From Candidatus Hydrogenedentota bacterium (GTDB lineage: Bacteria; Hydrogenedentota; Hydrogenedentia; Hydrogenedentales; SLHB01): a stretch of 39,506 bases of DNA. Positions 9,317-18,798 of this stretch are shown one piece after another. The stretch lies in contig JACRLJ010000019.1 of the NCBI GenBank assembly GCA_016215105.1, positions 1 through 39,506 of the forward strand, given 5' to 3'. Position numbers and translations under genes: made by a program. The stretch's first letter is position 1; every line of letters begins with the position of its first letter. The notes beneath the pieces are model-generated. The model made no database searches and was not told the origin of the DNA. It saw nothing but the letters and a program-made list of their open reading frames with translations.

Positions 9317-9544
9317 ATGGATAGGGACTTGGAATCGGTGATGAAGGAGGCCAACGCACTGGTAGATGAGTACCGGTCGCGATGCTTGTGGTTCTTGCGG
9401 GAGGACTACTATCCGCAGACCCCCGGCGAGGCGTGCCGCGTCCTCGACACCATCACGCGCCATGGAGACGCAATCGCGTTTCGGAAAGCCGCGGCGGTAC
9501 GACAATGGCTCTTACAGAATTCCAGCGAACCGTCTGCCGGCTAA
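9317..9544 (+). CDS. Small hypothetical protein upstream of AbiEii-like nucleotidyltransferase
   Basis: The predicted protein has 75 residues from ATG 9317 (MDRDLESVMKEA). The frame is open back to an ATG at 9266, which abuts the repeat element and has no ribosome site; ATG 9341 is also possible. It looks alpha-helical and charged, with the segment WFLREDYYPQTPGEACRVL in the middle. Its last 40 bp overlap the start of the nucleotidyltransferase gene, the coupling often seen between partner genes. It might be an antitoxin or specificity partner, but no known family was recognised. Confidence 0.6.
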   Translation: MDRDLESVMKEANALVDEYRSRCLWFLREDYYPQTPGEACRVLDTITRHGDAIAFRKAAAVRQWLLQNSSEPSAG

Positions 9545-10329
9545 TTGCCCGGCAGCGGCGTGAAAGCGGTGAAAGCTATGTGGCGGGCGGAACGGCCCTG
9601 AACGCCGCCACCGGCGCCGCGCGCATCTCCCGTGACATTGACTTGTTTCACGATTCCGCTGAGGCCGTGCATGTCTGCTGGCAGGCAGACCGTAAGCTGC
9701 TGGAAGAGGCCGGCTACCGGCTCCACGTCGAGCGCGAGCGCGAGGGGTACGTCGAAGCGCTCGTAAGCCACGCCGGCGAGAGCGTCGTAATGCAGTGGGC
9801 CGCCGACAGCGCATTCCGCTACTTTCCGCTCGTCGAGCACGAGGACTTCGGACTGGCCCTCCATCCTTTCGACCTCGCAACGAATAAGGTGCTGGCCTTG
9901 GTGGGACGCCTCGAAGCACGGGACTGGGTAGACGTTATCCACTGTCACGATCGTATACAGCAACTCGGATACCTCGCGTGGGCCGCATCAGGAAAGGATC
10001 CGGGGTTCAGCCCCGCCGCCATCCTCGAGCAGGCAGCCAGATCGGCCCGGTACTCCAGCGCGGAAATCGCAGCTTTGGCGTTCGCAGGGCCCGCGCCAGA
10101 CGCGGCCGATCTTTCGCGAAAGTGGCACGACATGCTCGATGAAGCTCGCGAACTTGTTGCGCTCTTACCGCCAGAGGAAACCGGGAAATGTGTGTTGGGA
10201 GCCACCCGCGAGTTCTTCCACGGCGGCCCTGTCCAGTTGCGCGCAGCGTTGAAGGACTTCGAGATCGCATTTCACGTGGGACGTATCCGTGGCGCCCTGC
10301 CACAGCCGCGCGAAAACGAGCGCCGGTAA
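9505..10329 (+). CDS. AbiEii/AbiGii-like nucleotidyltransferase (putative toxin)
   Basis: The 274-residue protein from ATG 9505 has the nucleotidyltransferase motif YVAGGTALNAA (Gly28-Gly29-Thr30), then SRDIDLFHD with Asp44 and Asp46 as metal ligands. A downstream segment, HPFDLATNKVLALVGRLEARDWVDVI, matches the Lys and RDxxD positions of the AbiEii (DUF1814) family. Members of this family serve as toxins in type IV toxin-antitoxin and phage-exclusion systems. The AbiEi-type winged-helix antitoxin is absent; the partner here is an unrelated 75-residue protein whose end overlaps this start. The pair lies between a family A and a family B repeat, consistent with an acquired segment. Confidence 0.8.
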   Translation: MALTEFQRTVCRLIARQRRESGESYVAGGTALNAATGAARISRDIDLFHDSAEAVHVCWQADRKLLEEAGYRLHVEREREGYVEALVSHAGESVVMQWAADSAFRYFPLVEHEDFGLALHPFDLATNKVLALVGRLEARDWVDVIHCHDRIQQLGYLAWAASGKDPGFSPAAILEQAARSARYSSAEIAALAFAGPAPDAADLSRKWHDMLDEARELVALLPPEETGKCVLGATREFFHGGPVQLRAALKDFEIAFHVGRIRGALPQPRENERR

Positions 10330-10393
10330 GAGAATCGTTGCCGATGGGCGCCGATTTCGGCGAACTCAGCGAGCAGCGAATCTTCCCGAATTC

Positions 10394-10514
10394 TCCTCTT
10401 CTAGTGTATTGATTCAGAGCTGAAGCAACTTAACTGAACACCGCAATCGAGCGAAAACCGGGGACTAACTCGCTTTTCGGCAGTTTGAAAAGCGTGTCTG
10501 TCCCCGCCTTTCGC
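10394..10514. repeat. Palindromic repeat family B, copy 1, with conserved leader
   Basis: The 64-bp core at 10451-10514 begins GCGAAAACCGGGGACT and ends TTTCGC. Outer arms GCGAAAA/TTTTCGC (one base altered here), middle arms GGGAC/GTCCC and inner arms CGCTTTTC/GAAAAGCG form one long stepped palindrome. The 56-bp leader from 10394 (TCCTCTTCTAGTG onward) also matches the sequence before copy 2 near 36779. No protein is encoded; the rest of 10330-10580 holds no gene. Confidence 0.85.
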
Positions 10515-10580
10515 GGCCTTCGCGACCAAGGATGAGATGCTATCAGCATGACTCACGACCCCGGTGTCTGGGGCTTGAAG

Positions 10581-11567
10581 TCAGTCCCGGCAAGTCCCGA
10601 AATTCACCACAAACGCTACTTTCAGCGCCTGACCTTTCGTGAGCAGCTCCACCGCCCGCGGATACTCAGACAGGGACATGGTATGGGTAACCAGACAGCG
10701 CAGATCGAGAGACCCCGTCTTGAGGCGCGCCAACGCATACTCGGCCGCCTGACGTGTATGCGGTTGGGTTCCAGCAACGGTAAGGCCCGCCCAGTGATGC
10801 GGCGAAAAAACATAGGGCTCACGTTGTACCGCGAATAACACCACCAGATGGGACGTGACGTCCATGGCGTGATGCACCACGTCGGGTTTGCCCACGCAGT
10901 CGAACGCGGTATGAAGCGCCCCCGGGGCGCCGCGCCACGAAAACCCCGTGGCTTCTGCGGACGCGCTGTCGAAGGCCTTGTCCGCGCCCAGAGTTTCCGC
11001 CAACGTCCGCCGATCGGGAAGCGGATCAAAGCCGATGATTTCTTCCGCTCCGGCGGCGCGCGCCAACTGAACACATACGAGCCCCGCGGGTCCCAACCCG
11101 AACACGCCGACGCGTTTGCCGGCGATCGCGTCGAGACGCTCGGCGTACATCACGTGCGCGCTGACACACATAGCCAATTCGAGCGAAGCGCACGCCTCGG
11201 GGGCTAGCGCTTCAGGGACCACAATAACGTTCGCCGCATCCGCAACCACGAACTCCGCGTAACACCCGGGCCGGTGATGGCCCTGGTCACGCCACATACA
11301 CACGCGCTGTCCCGCGCGCAGGTCCGTTACCGCCGAACCAACCGCGGCAATCTCGCCGCACGCCTCGTGTCCCGGTTGGCCGAGCGTGTACGGGTACGTA
11401 AGCTCGAAACCCGGAAACATGGGCACGCCGTTGAAGATGTGCATGTCCCAGTGAGGGCACGTCGTAACGGCCAGCACTCGTATCAACACCTGATCTGATG
11501 CCGGTTCAGGCACGGGCGCATCAATGATTTCGATATGTCCGGGACGCGTTATTTGGAGCGCTTTCAT
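10581..11567 (-). CDS. Zinc-dependent medium-chain alcohol dehydrogenase family protein
   Basis: From ATG 11567 the protein has 328 residues. The N-terminal GroES-like domain carries the catalytic-zinc residues in TTCPHWD and GHEACGE. The Rossmann domain has VGVFGLGPAGLV followed by an acidic residue at the end of strand two (IIGFDPLPDRR), which suggests NAD use. The structural zinc lobe with four cysteines is missing. Substrate cannot be read from the sequence; sorbitol, threonine or another polyol are family possibilities. An in-frame TTG at 11582 is less likely because the ribosome site lies against it. It lies 38 bp downstream of another dehydrogenase gene, so the two probably form an operon. 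Confidence 0.85.
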   Translation of the reverse strand: MKALQITRPGHIEIIDAPVPEPASDQVLIRVLAVTTCPHWDMHIFNGVPMFPGFELTYPYTLGQPGHEACGEIAAVGSAVTDLRAGQRVCMWRDQGHHRPGCYAEFVVADAANVIVVPEALAPEACASLELAMCVSAHVMYAERLDAIAGKRVGVFGLGPAGLVCVQLARAAGAEEIIGFDPLPDRRTLAETLGADKAFDSASAEATGFSWRGAPGALHTAFDCVGKPDVVHHAMDVTSHLVVLFAVQREPYVFSPHHWAGLTVAGTQPHTRQAAEYALARLKTGSLDLRCLVTHTMSLSEYPRAVELLTKGQALKVAFVVNFGTCRD

Positions 11568-11605
11568 ATACGTTCTCTGCAACCTTTCCGCGCAGTACAG
11601 GTTTC

Positions 11606-12604
11606 CTAGTCCCAGGTTAACAGAACCCCGAGCGATGGCTCACTCTTATCCAGAATGAGCTCCCACGCCTCGGCGGCCTTCTCCACGGGAAACCGGTGCG
11701 TGATGAGCGATTCCACCTCGAGATGACCGGCGGCGATCCAGTCCAGCGTTTCATCCATGCGTCGTTTCTCCCAGCCGGACGGCGAGTGCAACGTGCATTC
11801 TTTGAATCGCAGCAATTGAATATCCATCAAGCAGTCGGCGCCGTGAAATCCCGTCGAAACAATGTGGCTGTTGTGCGTCAACAGCGGAAACAACTCGCGA
11901 ATCGTAGCAATGGAACCAACCGTATCGACGAGAATGTGGACGCCTTCCGGAGCCAAGCGCCGGACCGCGGCAGCAAGATCCTCCGTCGCGGCGTTGACGC
12001 AGCGCCGGCCCGGCGAGTCGCGGAACAAGGCAAGGCGATCCGCATGTCTGCCAGCGAGAATCACATTCGCTCCCCGTTGATGCAGTGTCTGCGCGGTCCA
12101 GTGGCCTACAAGCCCGTCCCCAATAATCAACGCCGTATCGCCAGCCTTCACCTCTGGACGCGTTCCGCTGTTGTACCCGACTTGCGCCAGAACGAGGCCG
12201 CTCACCGCGACCGGGGAGACGCTCTCGGGAACCGCCCAGATCTGCGATCGGTCCGTTACCTTGGGCGAAATGTGCCCGCCCCACGGCTCGTACATACCCT
12301 CGACACGCCCAAGGGCGGCAAAAACCCATTGACCGGGATGGATATCCGTCACGGCGCTTCCGACGGATTCGACTATCCCCGTGCTTTGGTATCCGGGCGC
12401 GATGGGGAAAGGCCAGACGTCGCCGGGACGATACGCGGTTTCGCCGTTAATCCGCTCGCCCCGAAGGAACGAACCCTCGGTGCCGTTGCTGATGAACGAA
12501 TACTTCGTCTGTACAACAACGTCGCTGGGTCCAGGTTCCGGAACCGTCACATCGCCAAACTCGACGCGAAGCCGATCCGGAAAATAGACTGCTCTTGCTT
12601 TCAT
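11606..12604 (-). CDS. BchC-like medium-chain dehydrogenase lacking zinc ligands
   Basis: From ATG 12604, with GAGAGG upstream, the product has 332 residues beginning MKARAVYFPDRL. In place of the zinc-binding CGTD motif it has SNGTE within SFISNGTEGSFLRG, and no His-Glu zinc pair follows. This pattern is shared with the bacteriochlorophyllide-dehydrogenase-like branch of the superfamily. The Rossmann segment reads ALIIGDGLVGHWTAQ. It is presumably an NAD(P)-dependent oxidoreductase acting on a sugar or polyol, given its glycosidase neighbours, but that is inference. It is first in a two-gene operon and divergent from the GH42-like gene. Confidence 0.8.
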   Translation of the reverse strand: MKARAVYFPDRLRVEFGDVTVPEPGPSDVVVQTKYSFISNGTEGSFLRGERINGETAYRPGDVWPFPIAPGYQSTGIVESVGSAVTDIHPGQWVFAALGRVEGMYEPWGGHISPKVTDRSQIWAVPESVSPVAVSGLVLAQVGYNSGTRPEVKAGDTALIIGDGLVGHWTAQTLHQRGANVILAGRHADRLALFRDSPGRRCVNAATEDLAAAVRRLAPEGVHILVDTVGSIATIRELFPLLTHNSHIVSTGFHGADCLMDIQLLRFKECTLHSPSGWEKRRMDETLDWIAAGHLEVESLITHRFPVEKAAEAWELILDKSEPSLGVLLTWD

Positions 12605-12788
12605 GCTTGCTATCCTCTCCCGGACGAGAAAGACTTTCGCGATACTATGCACATTGCCCGCGGTTGTCAACGGCGATTGCCGTGGGCAACCAGGCCCGTG
12701 CTACACTCGCGTTCGCGATCGAGATTGAACGTGCCACGACACGCAAGGCGCGCAAACTTCAGCGCATGACATCACGGAGGGTATATAG

Positions 12789-14972
12789 ATGGTGGCGATA
12801 CTGACGCTGACCTTGCACTTGCTTGGCGCGCAGCCCGTGCCGCCCGTTGTGGCCGTGAAAGACTTTCACGGCGCGGCTACCCTGTTCATCAACGGCAAGC
12901 CCCAGTCCGCAATGAGTTACATGACCTACACCCCAATCGCCCACAACTTCAAGACCATGGGAGACGCCGGGGTCCATCTGTATTCGTTCTCCGCGACGCC
13001 AACGGATTCGACCTACGAACTCGCGCCGCTCTGCTGGAAAGGGTCCGGCGAATTTGATTACGCCAATCTGGACGAACGCGCGCATCTGCTTCTGTCGAAC
13101 GACCCGAAGGCTCTGTTCTTTCCCCGCGTGTATCTGGGCACGCCACCCTGGTGGGCGGACGCCAATCCGGATGACCTCGTACAAGTAGCCGCCCCTGACG
13201 GGACCATAAAGGTGTTGTCGGGCATTGAGTACGCTCCCAAAGACAAGCGCGTCGCGGCCTGGGCCTCGGAACGCTGGCGTCAAGACACGGCCGACGCGCT
13301 GCGAAAGTTCATTCAGCACGTGGAGCACTCGGACTATGCGGACCGCGTCATCGGCTATCACCTGACGTCCGGCACGACCGAAGAATGGATGCAGTGGGGC
13401 AGCAACGAGGATCTTTGGGCGGACTACAGCCCCGTGAACCTGGCCCGCTTCCGCGAATGGTTGAAAACGAAGTACCGGAACGACGCCGCGCTTCGAGTGG
13501 CCTGGAACGACGCCGCCGTGACTTTCCTATCCGCCGCGATTCCCTTGCGGCCGGCGCGCGCGGCGAGTGAGCGCGGTTTCCTGCGCGACCCGAAACAGGC
13601 GCAGAACTGCATCGACTACGCGCTATACACGTCGTGGCTCGTCTCCGACACCATGCGCTTCTTCGCTCGAACCGTCAAAGATGAGACCGCCGGCAAGCGG
13701 ATAGTCGGAGTGTATTACGGATACGTTCTCCAACTGGCCGGAGGACAGCGCGACCAGAACGCAGGACACCTGGCCTTGCGGGAAGTGTTTTCGTGTCCCG
13801 ATATCGACTTCATCAGCAGCCCCTCGAGTTATATGTTTCGCGAACTCGGAACCGGTTTCCCGCACACCATGTCGCTTGTTGATTCCGCAAAACAACACGG
13901 CAAACTGTGGTTTGACGAGAACGACTACCGCACTTGGCTCACGCCCGGCGTGAAAGCCGGTGAGTTCGGCAAGACCGCCACCTACGAGGAATCCCTGCTG
14001 GTGCAGCAGCGGGAGTTTGCGTGGGTACTGGCGAACCGGCTGGGCATGTGGTGGTTCGACATGGGCGGCGGCTGGTATGACGACCCTCGCATGCTGGGCG
14101 AGATCGGCAAGATGCAGCGCATTGCCGACGGCTGCGTTGGGGTAAATGGCGCTCCCACAGCCGAGATCGCCTTTGTCGTGGACGGTAAGAGTACCGCATA
14201 TACGAAACTTGGGAATGCGTACGGATGGGAAGCGTTGATCAAGCAACTGCCGCAGCTCGCGCGTATTGGAGCCCCGTTCGATCTCATTCTTGTGAGCGAT
14301 CTCGACCGTGCGCGCAAATACAAGCTGTACATCTTCCCGAACTGCTTCGCGCCAACGGACGTGGAACGCAGGATCATAAAGGCCAAAGTCCAGCGCCGCG
14401 GAGCGGTGGTGGTATGGATAGGTCCCGCGGGAATCTATCGTAATGGCCAACTGGATACCGCCGCCATGGAGGAACTGACCGGCGTCCATCTCGAACTCGC
14501 CCCGGACGCCGCTTTGTCGCACGCAGTACCTTTGCCGAACGCCGCGCAGTGGGGCTGGAGGAATCCCGCTGCCTATGGGCCGAACATCAACATGGAAACG
14601 GCGGCATTTTCTGTCGACTCCAAGAGCCAGACGCTCGCGTGGCTCGAAGGCACGAAAAGACCCGCGTTAACGGCCAAGGATAACGGCGGGCGCCTGACGC
14701 TGCATTCAGCCGTACCGACACTACCCACCGAACTGCTGCGCTCTATTGCCGAAAAAGCAGGTGTCCACCTCTACGTTGACTCCAGGGACATCGTGTGGGC
14801 GAGCCATGACCTGCTGGCCGTCAGCGTCAACGCTGGAGGTCCCCGCACTGTCCACCTCCCCCGTCGTTGCACCGTGACCGACCTGTGGACAGATCAGAAG
14901 GTCGCAAACAACACACGTCAGTTCGAAGTCAACATACCCGACAAGGGAACCGCCCTATTTCGTTTGCGATAG
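12789..14972 (+). CDS. Exported GH42-like glycoside hydrolase (putative beta-galactosidase)
   Basis: The 727-residue protein starts at ATG 12789 behind GGAGGG, and has a short hydrophobic leader ending near GAQPVPP. Residues about 30-430 look like a TIM barrel. Candidate acid/base Glu198 or Glu199 is in GYHLTSGTTEEW and candidate nucleophile Glu377 in KLWFDENDY, the order and spacing expected for clan GH-A. Residues about 450-600 resemble the trimerisation (glutamine-amidotransferase-like) domain of GH42, and a small beta domain ends the protein. Exact specificity is unknown. The GH2 gene follows 111 bp downstream on the same strand, so the pair may process the same beta-galactoside-containing glycan. 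Confidence 0.72.
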   Translation: MVAILTLTLHLLGAQPVPPVVAVKDFHGAATLFINGKPQSAMSYMTYTPIAHNFKTMGDAGVHLYSFSATPTDSTYELAPLCWKGSGEFDYANLDERAHLLLSNDPKALFFPRVYLGTPPWWADANPDDLVQVAAPDGTIKVLSGIEYAPKDKRVAAWASERWRQDTADALRKFIQHVEHSDYADRVIGYHLTSGTTEEWMQWGSNEDLWADYSPVNLARFREWLKTKYRNDAALRVAWNDAAVTFLSAAIPLRPARAASERGFLRDPKQAQNCIDYALYTSWLVSDTMRFFARTVKDETAGKRIVGVYYGYVLQLAGGQRDQNAGHLALREVFSCPDIDFISSPSSYMFRELGTGFPHTMSLVDSAKQHGKLWFDENDYRTWLTPGVKAGEFGKTATYEESLLVQQREFAWVLANRLGMWWFDMGGGWYDDPRMLGEIGKMQRIADGCVGVNGAPTAEIAFVVDGKSTAYTKLGNAYGWEALIKQLPQLARIGAPFDLILVSDLDRARKYKLYIFPNCFAPTDVERRIIKAKVQRRGAVVVWIGPAGIYRNGQLDTAAMEELTGVHLELAPDAALSHAVPLPNAAQWGWRNPAAYGPNINMETAAFSVDSKSQTLAWLEGTKRPALTAKDNGGRLTLHSAVPTLPTELLRSIAEKAGVHLYVDSRDIVWASHDLLAVSVNAGGPRTVHLPRRCTVTDLWTDQKVANNTRQFEVNIPDKGTALFRLR

Positions 14973-15004
14973 ACGCCAACCTCGCGGATACCGGTAGAAA
15001 TGAG

Positions 15005-15032
15005 TTGACGCGCTCCCGTGGGTCGGTAAATG
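15005..15032 (+). promoter_or_regulatory. Possible promoter for the GH2 gene
   Basis: TTGACG at 15005-15010 and TAAATG at 15027-15032 are 16 bp apart, about 50 bp before the GH2 start. The -35 box is good and the -10 box only fair. Confidence 0.35.
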
Positions 15033-15083
15033 GTATGCTGCGGTCTGTTATGGCGAAGCTGGCGGGACGCGGGGAGAACACGA

Positions 15084-18000
15084 ATGGACGAACGCGGCAT
15101 TGAATCATTCTCGCAGGTCGGCATATTGCTGCTGGCCATAGGTCTGTTCCTGCTACCGGGACGCGCCATCGCGGCGCCAAGACCCGAGACCGCGCTTTCG
15201 CAGATGCCCGCCGGTTACAGATTACAAGCCTACGACGATTGCGGCGTACAAGGACGCCAGCCCCACGCGCCGAGCGACCGAAAGGCTGTGTTCGCCAAAG
15301 AACAGGTCGAGGGCGACGAACGGCAGCGGAGCGTTACCTTCGGCGTCCCGCATTTCGACATGGTGTACGAGAATCTGAACTCTGCCGTCCCCTGCGCGCT
15401 TGCGATCACCTACGCCAGCGAACGCGGCAACCGGCGCGTGCAAAGCCTATTCGCGGGGAAGGTCCTGCTCCATGGTCCGCGCGTCCTGCCGGACGGCAAG
15501 ACCGAGCGGCTACTGTTCTCTGTCCCGCCAGATGCAATCGAGAATGGCCGTCTCATACTTCACTTCGAATGCAACGAAGGCCCCAACGCCGTCGTGTCCA
15601 TCGTCGAACTGTGGGCGCCGCTCCCCGCGCAGAAGGCTCTCCACCTTAGTCTCGTTCCGCACCCAGACGGCAGGCTCGAGGGTCACATATCAAACATCGC
15701 ATTCGACGGTATCGGTCCGGCGGAAATCGCGCTTCGGGTATCCACCGGAGCCTGGGAAAGCAGGACGGCCACTACCAAAGACGGTACGTTTGCGGTGAAT
15801 CTGTCGGAACGCGTCAAGCCCGGCGAGGAGGGCACTGTGGACGTAACGGCAACGTTTGAGGGAGCATCGGCCAACGCTTCGGCAGCGTTGACGGACCTCT
15901 ACTTCATTCCGCCAAACTTTGTTCCGATTCCATTGAAGACGCCCGGCCTCGCGCGAGCAACTATCTCGATGGACGGCGTATGGCGCATCAATCCCAAGCC
16001 TGGCGCCGCGTTTGCCACCGAGCCCACGGACGGCGCGGCTTGGTCGGATTTTCACGTGCCCGGCCAGTTCCTGCAGCAGGGGTTTGACGTCCCGCGCGAG
16101 AAACCCGTGACGCTTGCGACGGATTTCGTGGCGCCCGCATCGTGGCGAGACCGGCGGGTTTTCCTCCGCTTCGATGCAGTTCACGGCGGCGTCGATTACT
16201 GGCTGAACGGTAAACGTCTGGGCTACAGCGAAAACCTGTTCACGCCGGTCGAGTTTGATATCACGGACAGCGTCCGAGTCGGAGAAAGCAACCACTTGGC
16301 GCTCTCGGTCAATGTGGAGACGGCTTCGGAGCTCGCATCCTTCAGCTCCAATTACGCGTTCCACAGCCTAGGTGGCGTCGACCGTTCGGTTCACGTTTTC
16401 GCTCTTCCCAGCGTCCACATCGCCGAGCTGCGGCACGAAGTCACCCTCGATGCGCAGTACAAAGATGCGATACTGACCGTCGATCTGCTCGTCGCCAACA
16501 AAAGGAATCAAAAGACGGAGCCGCTGTCCGTTGAGTTGAGCCTGATTGGCGCGGATGGCCGCGTGGTCCCGCTCGATGGGACGCGGCGCAAACTGGCGTG
16601 CATCGAGCGCGGTGAACAACACCTCGACTTCGAAATCCCCGTCCCCAGCCCCCTGCTCTGGAACGCCGAGCGCCCAAACCTGTACACGCTGCGGGCCGAA
16701 CTCCGAAGCGCAGGAAAACTGTTGGAGCGTGTCGAACGGAGTATCGGATTCCGTGTCATTGAGACACGCAACGGACAGCTCTTGATCAATGGGAAGTCCG
16801 TCAAACTCGCCGGCATCAATCGGCACGAGATTGATCCGCTCACCGGCCGGGCCGCAACCGCCAAACACGGCGAGGAAGACGCGCGCCTGCTCAAGGAGGC
16901 GAACTACAACTTCGTCCGCACATCGCATTATCCGCCGACGCAAGAATTCCTCGATGCGTGCGACCGCCTCGGTCTGTATGTCGAGTGCGAAGCCCCCTTC
17001 TGCTGGACGCGCACCGGCCGAGGCGAGGACGACCCCGCACTCACGAAGTCATTCCTGACGCCCACCGCGGCGATGTTGGCCTACCACCGCGCGCACCCAT
17101 CCATCATTGTCTGGTCGCTGGCCAATGAGTCCGGCCAAGGACCCGACGGCGAGAACGCGCTTCCGTCGAACTTCGCCGCCACGCGCGCGTTCTGCAAACA
17201 TCAGGACCCGTCGCGGCCGCTGCTCTTCAACAACGAATGGGCCCGAGAAGGCGGCGCTTGCGATATCGCCGTACTCCACTACCCGCCATTTCCGCCGGAG
17301 CAGTACAAATACGTGAAAGATGACCCGCGGCCGATTTTGATTGACGAATACTTCCCGCCGCAGACCTTCACCTTCGCCGACGAGTTGTACCTCAATCCCG
17401 GCCTCGATGTCGTGAATTGGTCGACGGGACAGAACAGCCCCACTTCGTACTGGAACCAGATATACCAATCCAAGAATATCGTTGGCGGCTCGATCTGGGC
17501 CGGCATCGACGAGGAGTTTATCTTCAAGGACGGTAAAACGCTCGGCTACGGGCCCTGGGGATTTCTCGACGTGTGGCGCAGGAAGAAGAGCCTGTGGTGG
17601 GACACAAAGCTCATCCATTCGCCGATTTGGATTCCGATCCGCCGTATCGAGGTTCCGGCGGACCAATCTGCGGTATCGATTCCTGTCGAGAACCGCTATT
17701 CGTTCACCAATCTGAGCGAACTCAAAACAACATGGGAACTCGGGAACCGACGCGGCGCCTGCCGCCTCGACATTCCGCCGCAGACCGCGGGCGCTATCGC
17801 AGTGCCCGTTTCAAAGAACCTGGCCCCCGGTTCACTTCTCGTATTACGTTTCTTCGACACGAAAGGGACGCTGGTCACGGCGCACGGCATTACATTCGGC
17901 GCGCCAACGCTGGTCACACCGCCAAAGCCTTCAGCAGGCTGTCCCAACTGGCATGACAACGGAAAGACAATCGTCGTGCGCGGAAAAGAGTTCGATTTCG

Positions 18001-18740
18001 AGCTAGACAAATCGACCGGCGCCCTCAGCCAGAGTTCGCCTGGCCTCAAGCGCTTCCCGACCCTGTTCGCGACGCGCCGGGAGGATAAGAACGCGTTCAA
18101 CCCGAATGGGCTGCCGTACGCGCAGTATCCCGACGCGGCCACGCGGGTGATTGACGCAGTGACTGCCGAGGCGTGCGCCGAGGGACTTTGCATCATCCTC
18201 CGCGACCACTACAAGGACTTCAGCGGCGCGGTCAAAATGGTGTTGGACAACGACGGCCAGCTTTCCTCGTCCTTTGACTACACCTACTCGGGTCAGGCCT
18301 TCAACGTGAGCGAACTGGGTCTCCGCTTTCTAGTGGACGAACGCTACCACGAAATTCGGTGGCGGCGCCTCACCGAGTGGGACGTGTATCCCACAGACCA
18401 CATCGGTCGCCCGCAGGGAACTGCGCTCGCGTACCACACGAAGACGAGCGCGCCGTTTCCGCCCTATCACGAACCGCCCAAGCACGCGTGGTACCTGGAC
18501 GCCAACGAATACGGCACGCGCGACTTCCGTTGCACAAAGTACAACATCCTCGAGGCGCAATTGCTCGCACACGACCGTACCGGCATCCGCGTGGATTCCG
18601 ACGGCTCGGCCAACGTCCGCGCCTGCCTCGCGCCGGACGGCGTACAGTTTCATTTGCTGCTCTCGGCGCCGCCCGCGCAACTCACGCCCGGTTGCAAGTT
18701 TTCGGGAAACTTCTCAGCGCGGCTTTGCGGGCGTTCTTAG
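15084..18740 (+). CDS. Exported glycoside hydrolase family 2 beta-galactosidase-type enzyme
   Basis: The start at ATG 15084 has GGGGAGAA 7 bp upstream and gives 1218 residues with a clear signal peptide (hydrophobic core VGILLLAIGLFLL, end RAIAA). About 270 extra residues precede the GH2 core. From about residue 290 the sugar-binding domain, immunoglobulin-like domain and TIM barrel follow, with the GINRHEID signature near 575-582, acid/base Glu682 in WSLANESGQG, and nucleophile Glu755 in ILIDEYF. The 73-residue gap between the two glutamates is close to that in E. coli LacZ. A C-terminal bgal-small-chain-like beta-sandwich ends the protein. It acts outside the cytoplasm on beta-galactosides or related glycans. 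Confidence 0.92.
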   Translation: MDERGIESFSQVGILLLAIGLFLLPGRAIAAPRPETALSQMPAGYRLQAYDDCGVQGRQPHAPSDRKAVFAKEQVEGDERQRSVTFGVPHFDMVYENLNSAVPCALAITYASERGNRRVQSLFAGKVLLHGPRVLPDGKTERLLFSVPPDAIENGRLILHFECNEGPNAVVSIVELWAPLPAQKALHLSLVPHPDGRLEGHISNIAFDGIGPAEIALRVSTGAWESRTATTKDGTFAVNLSERVKPGEEGTVDVTATFEGASANASAALTDLYFIPPNFVPIPLKTPGLARATISMDGVWRINPKPGAAFATEPTDGAAWSDFHVPGQFLQQGFDVPREKPVTLATDFVAPASWRDRRVFLRFDAVHGGVDYWLNGKRLGYSENLFTPVEFDITDSVRVGESNHLALSVNVETASELASFSSNYAFHSLGGVDRSVHVFALPSVHIAELRHEVTLDAQYKDAILTVDLLVANKRNQKTEPLSVELSLIGADGRVVPLDGTRRKLACIERGEQHLDFEIPVPSPLLWNAERPNLYTLRAELRSAGKLLERVERSIGFRVIETRNGQLLINGKSVKLAGINRHEIDPLTGRAATAKHGEEDARLLKEANYNFVRTSHYPPTQEFLDACDRLGLYVECEAPFCWTRTGRGEDDPALTKSFLTPTAAMLAYHRAHPSIIVWSLANESGQGPDGENALPSNFAATRAFCKHQDPSRPLLFNNEWAREGGACDIAVLHYPPFPPEQYKYVKDDPRPILIDEYFPPQTFTFADELYLNPGLDVVNWSTGQNSPTSYWNQIYQSKNIVGGSIWAGIDEEFIFKDGKTLGYGPWGFLDVWRRKKSLWWDTKLIHSPIWIPIRRIEVPADQSAVSIPVENRYSFTNLSELKTTWELGNRRGACRLDIPPQTAGAIAVPVSKNLAPGSLLVLRFFDTKGTLVTAHGITFGAPTLVTPPKPSAGCPNWHDNGKTIVVRGKEFDFELDKSTGALSQSSPGLKRFPTLFATRREDKNAFNPNGLPYAQYPDAATRVIDAVTAEACAEGLCIILRDHYKDFSGAVKMVLDNDGQLSSSFDYTYSGQAFNVSELGLRFLVDERYHEIRWRRLTEWDVYPTDHIGRPQGTALAYHTKTSAPFPPYHEPPKHAWYLDANEYGTRDFRCTKYNILEAQLLAHDRTGIRVDSDGSANVRACLAPDGVQFHLLLSAPPAQLTPGCKFSGNFSARLCGRS

Positions 18741-18798
18741 GCGCGGAATCCGAATTGGACGTGCGGTTGGCGTATCCTCGTGTTGATAAGGAGCCGAT

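Noticed and set aside
15030-15083. N-terminal extension of the GH2 enzyme
   Set aside because: Starting at 15030 would place charged residues before the signal peptide and has no ribosome site; ATG 15084 has both.
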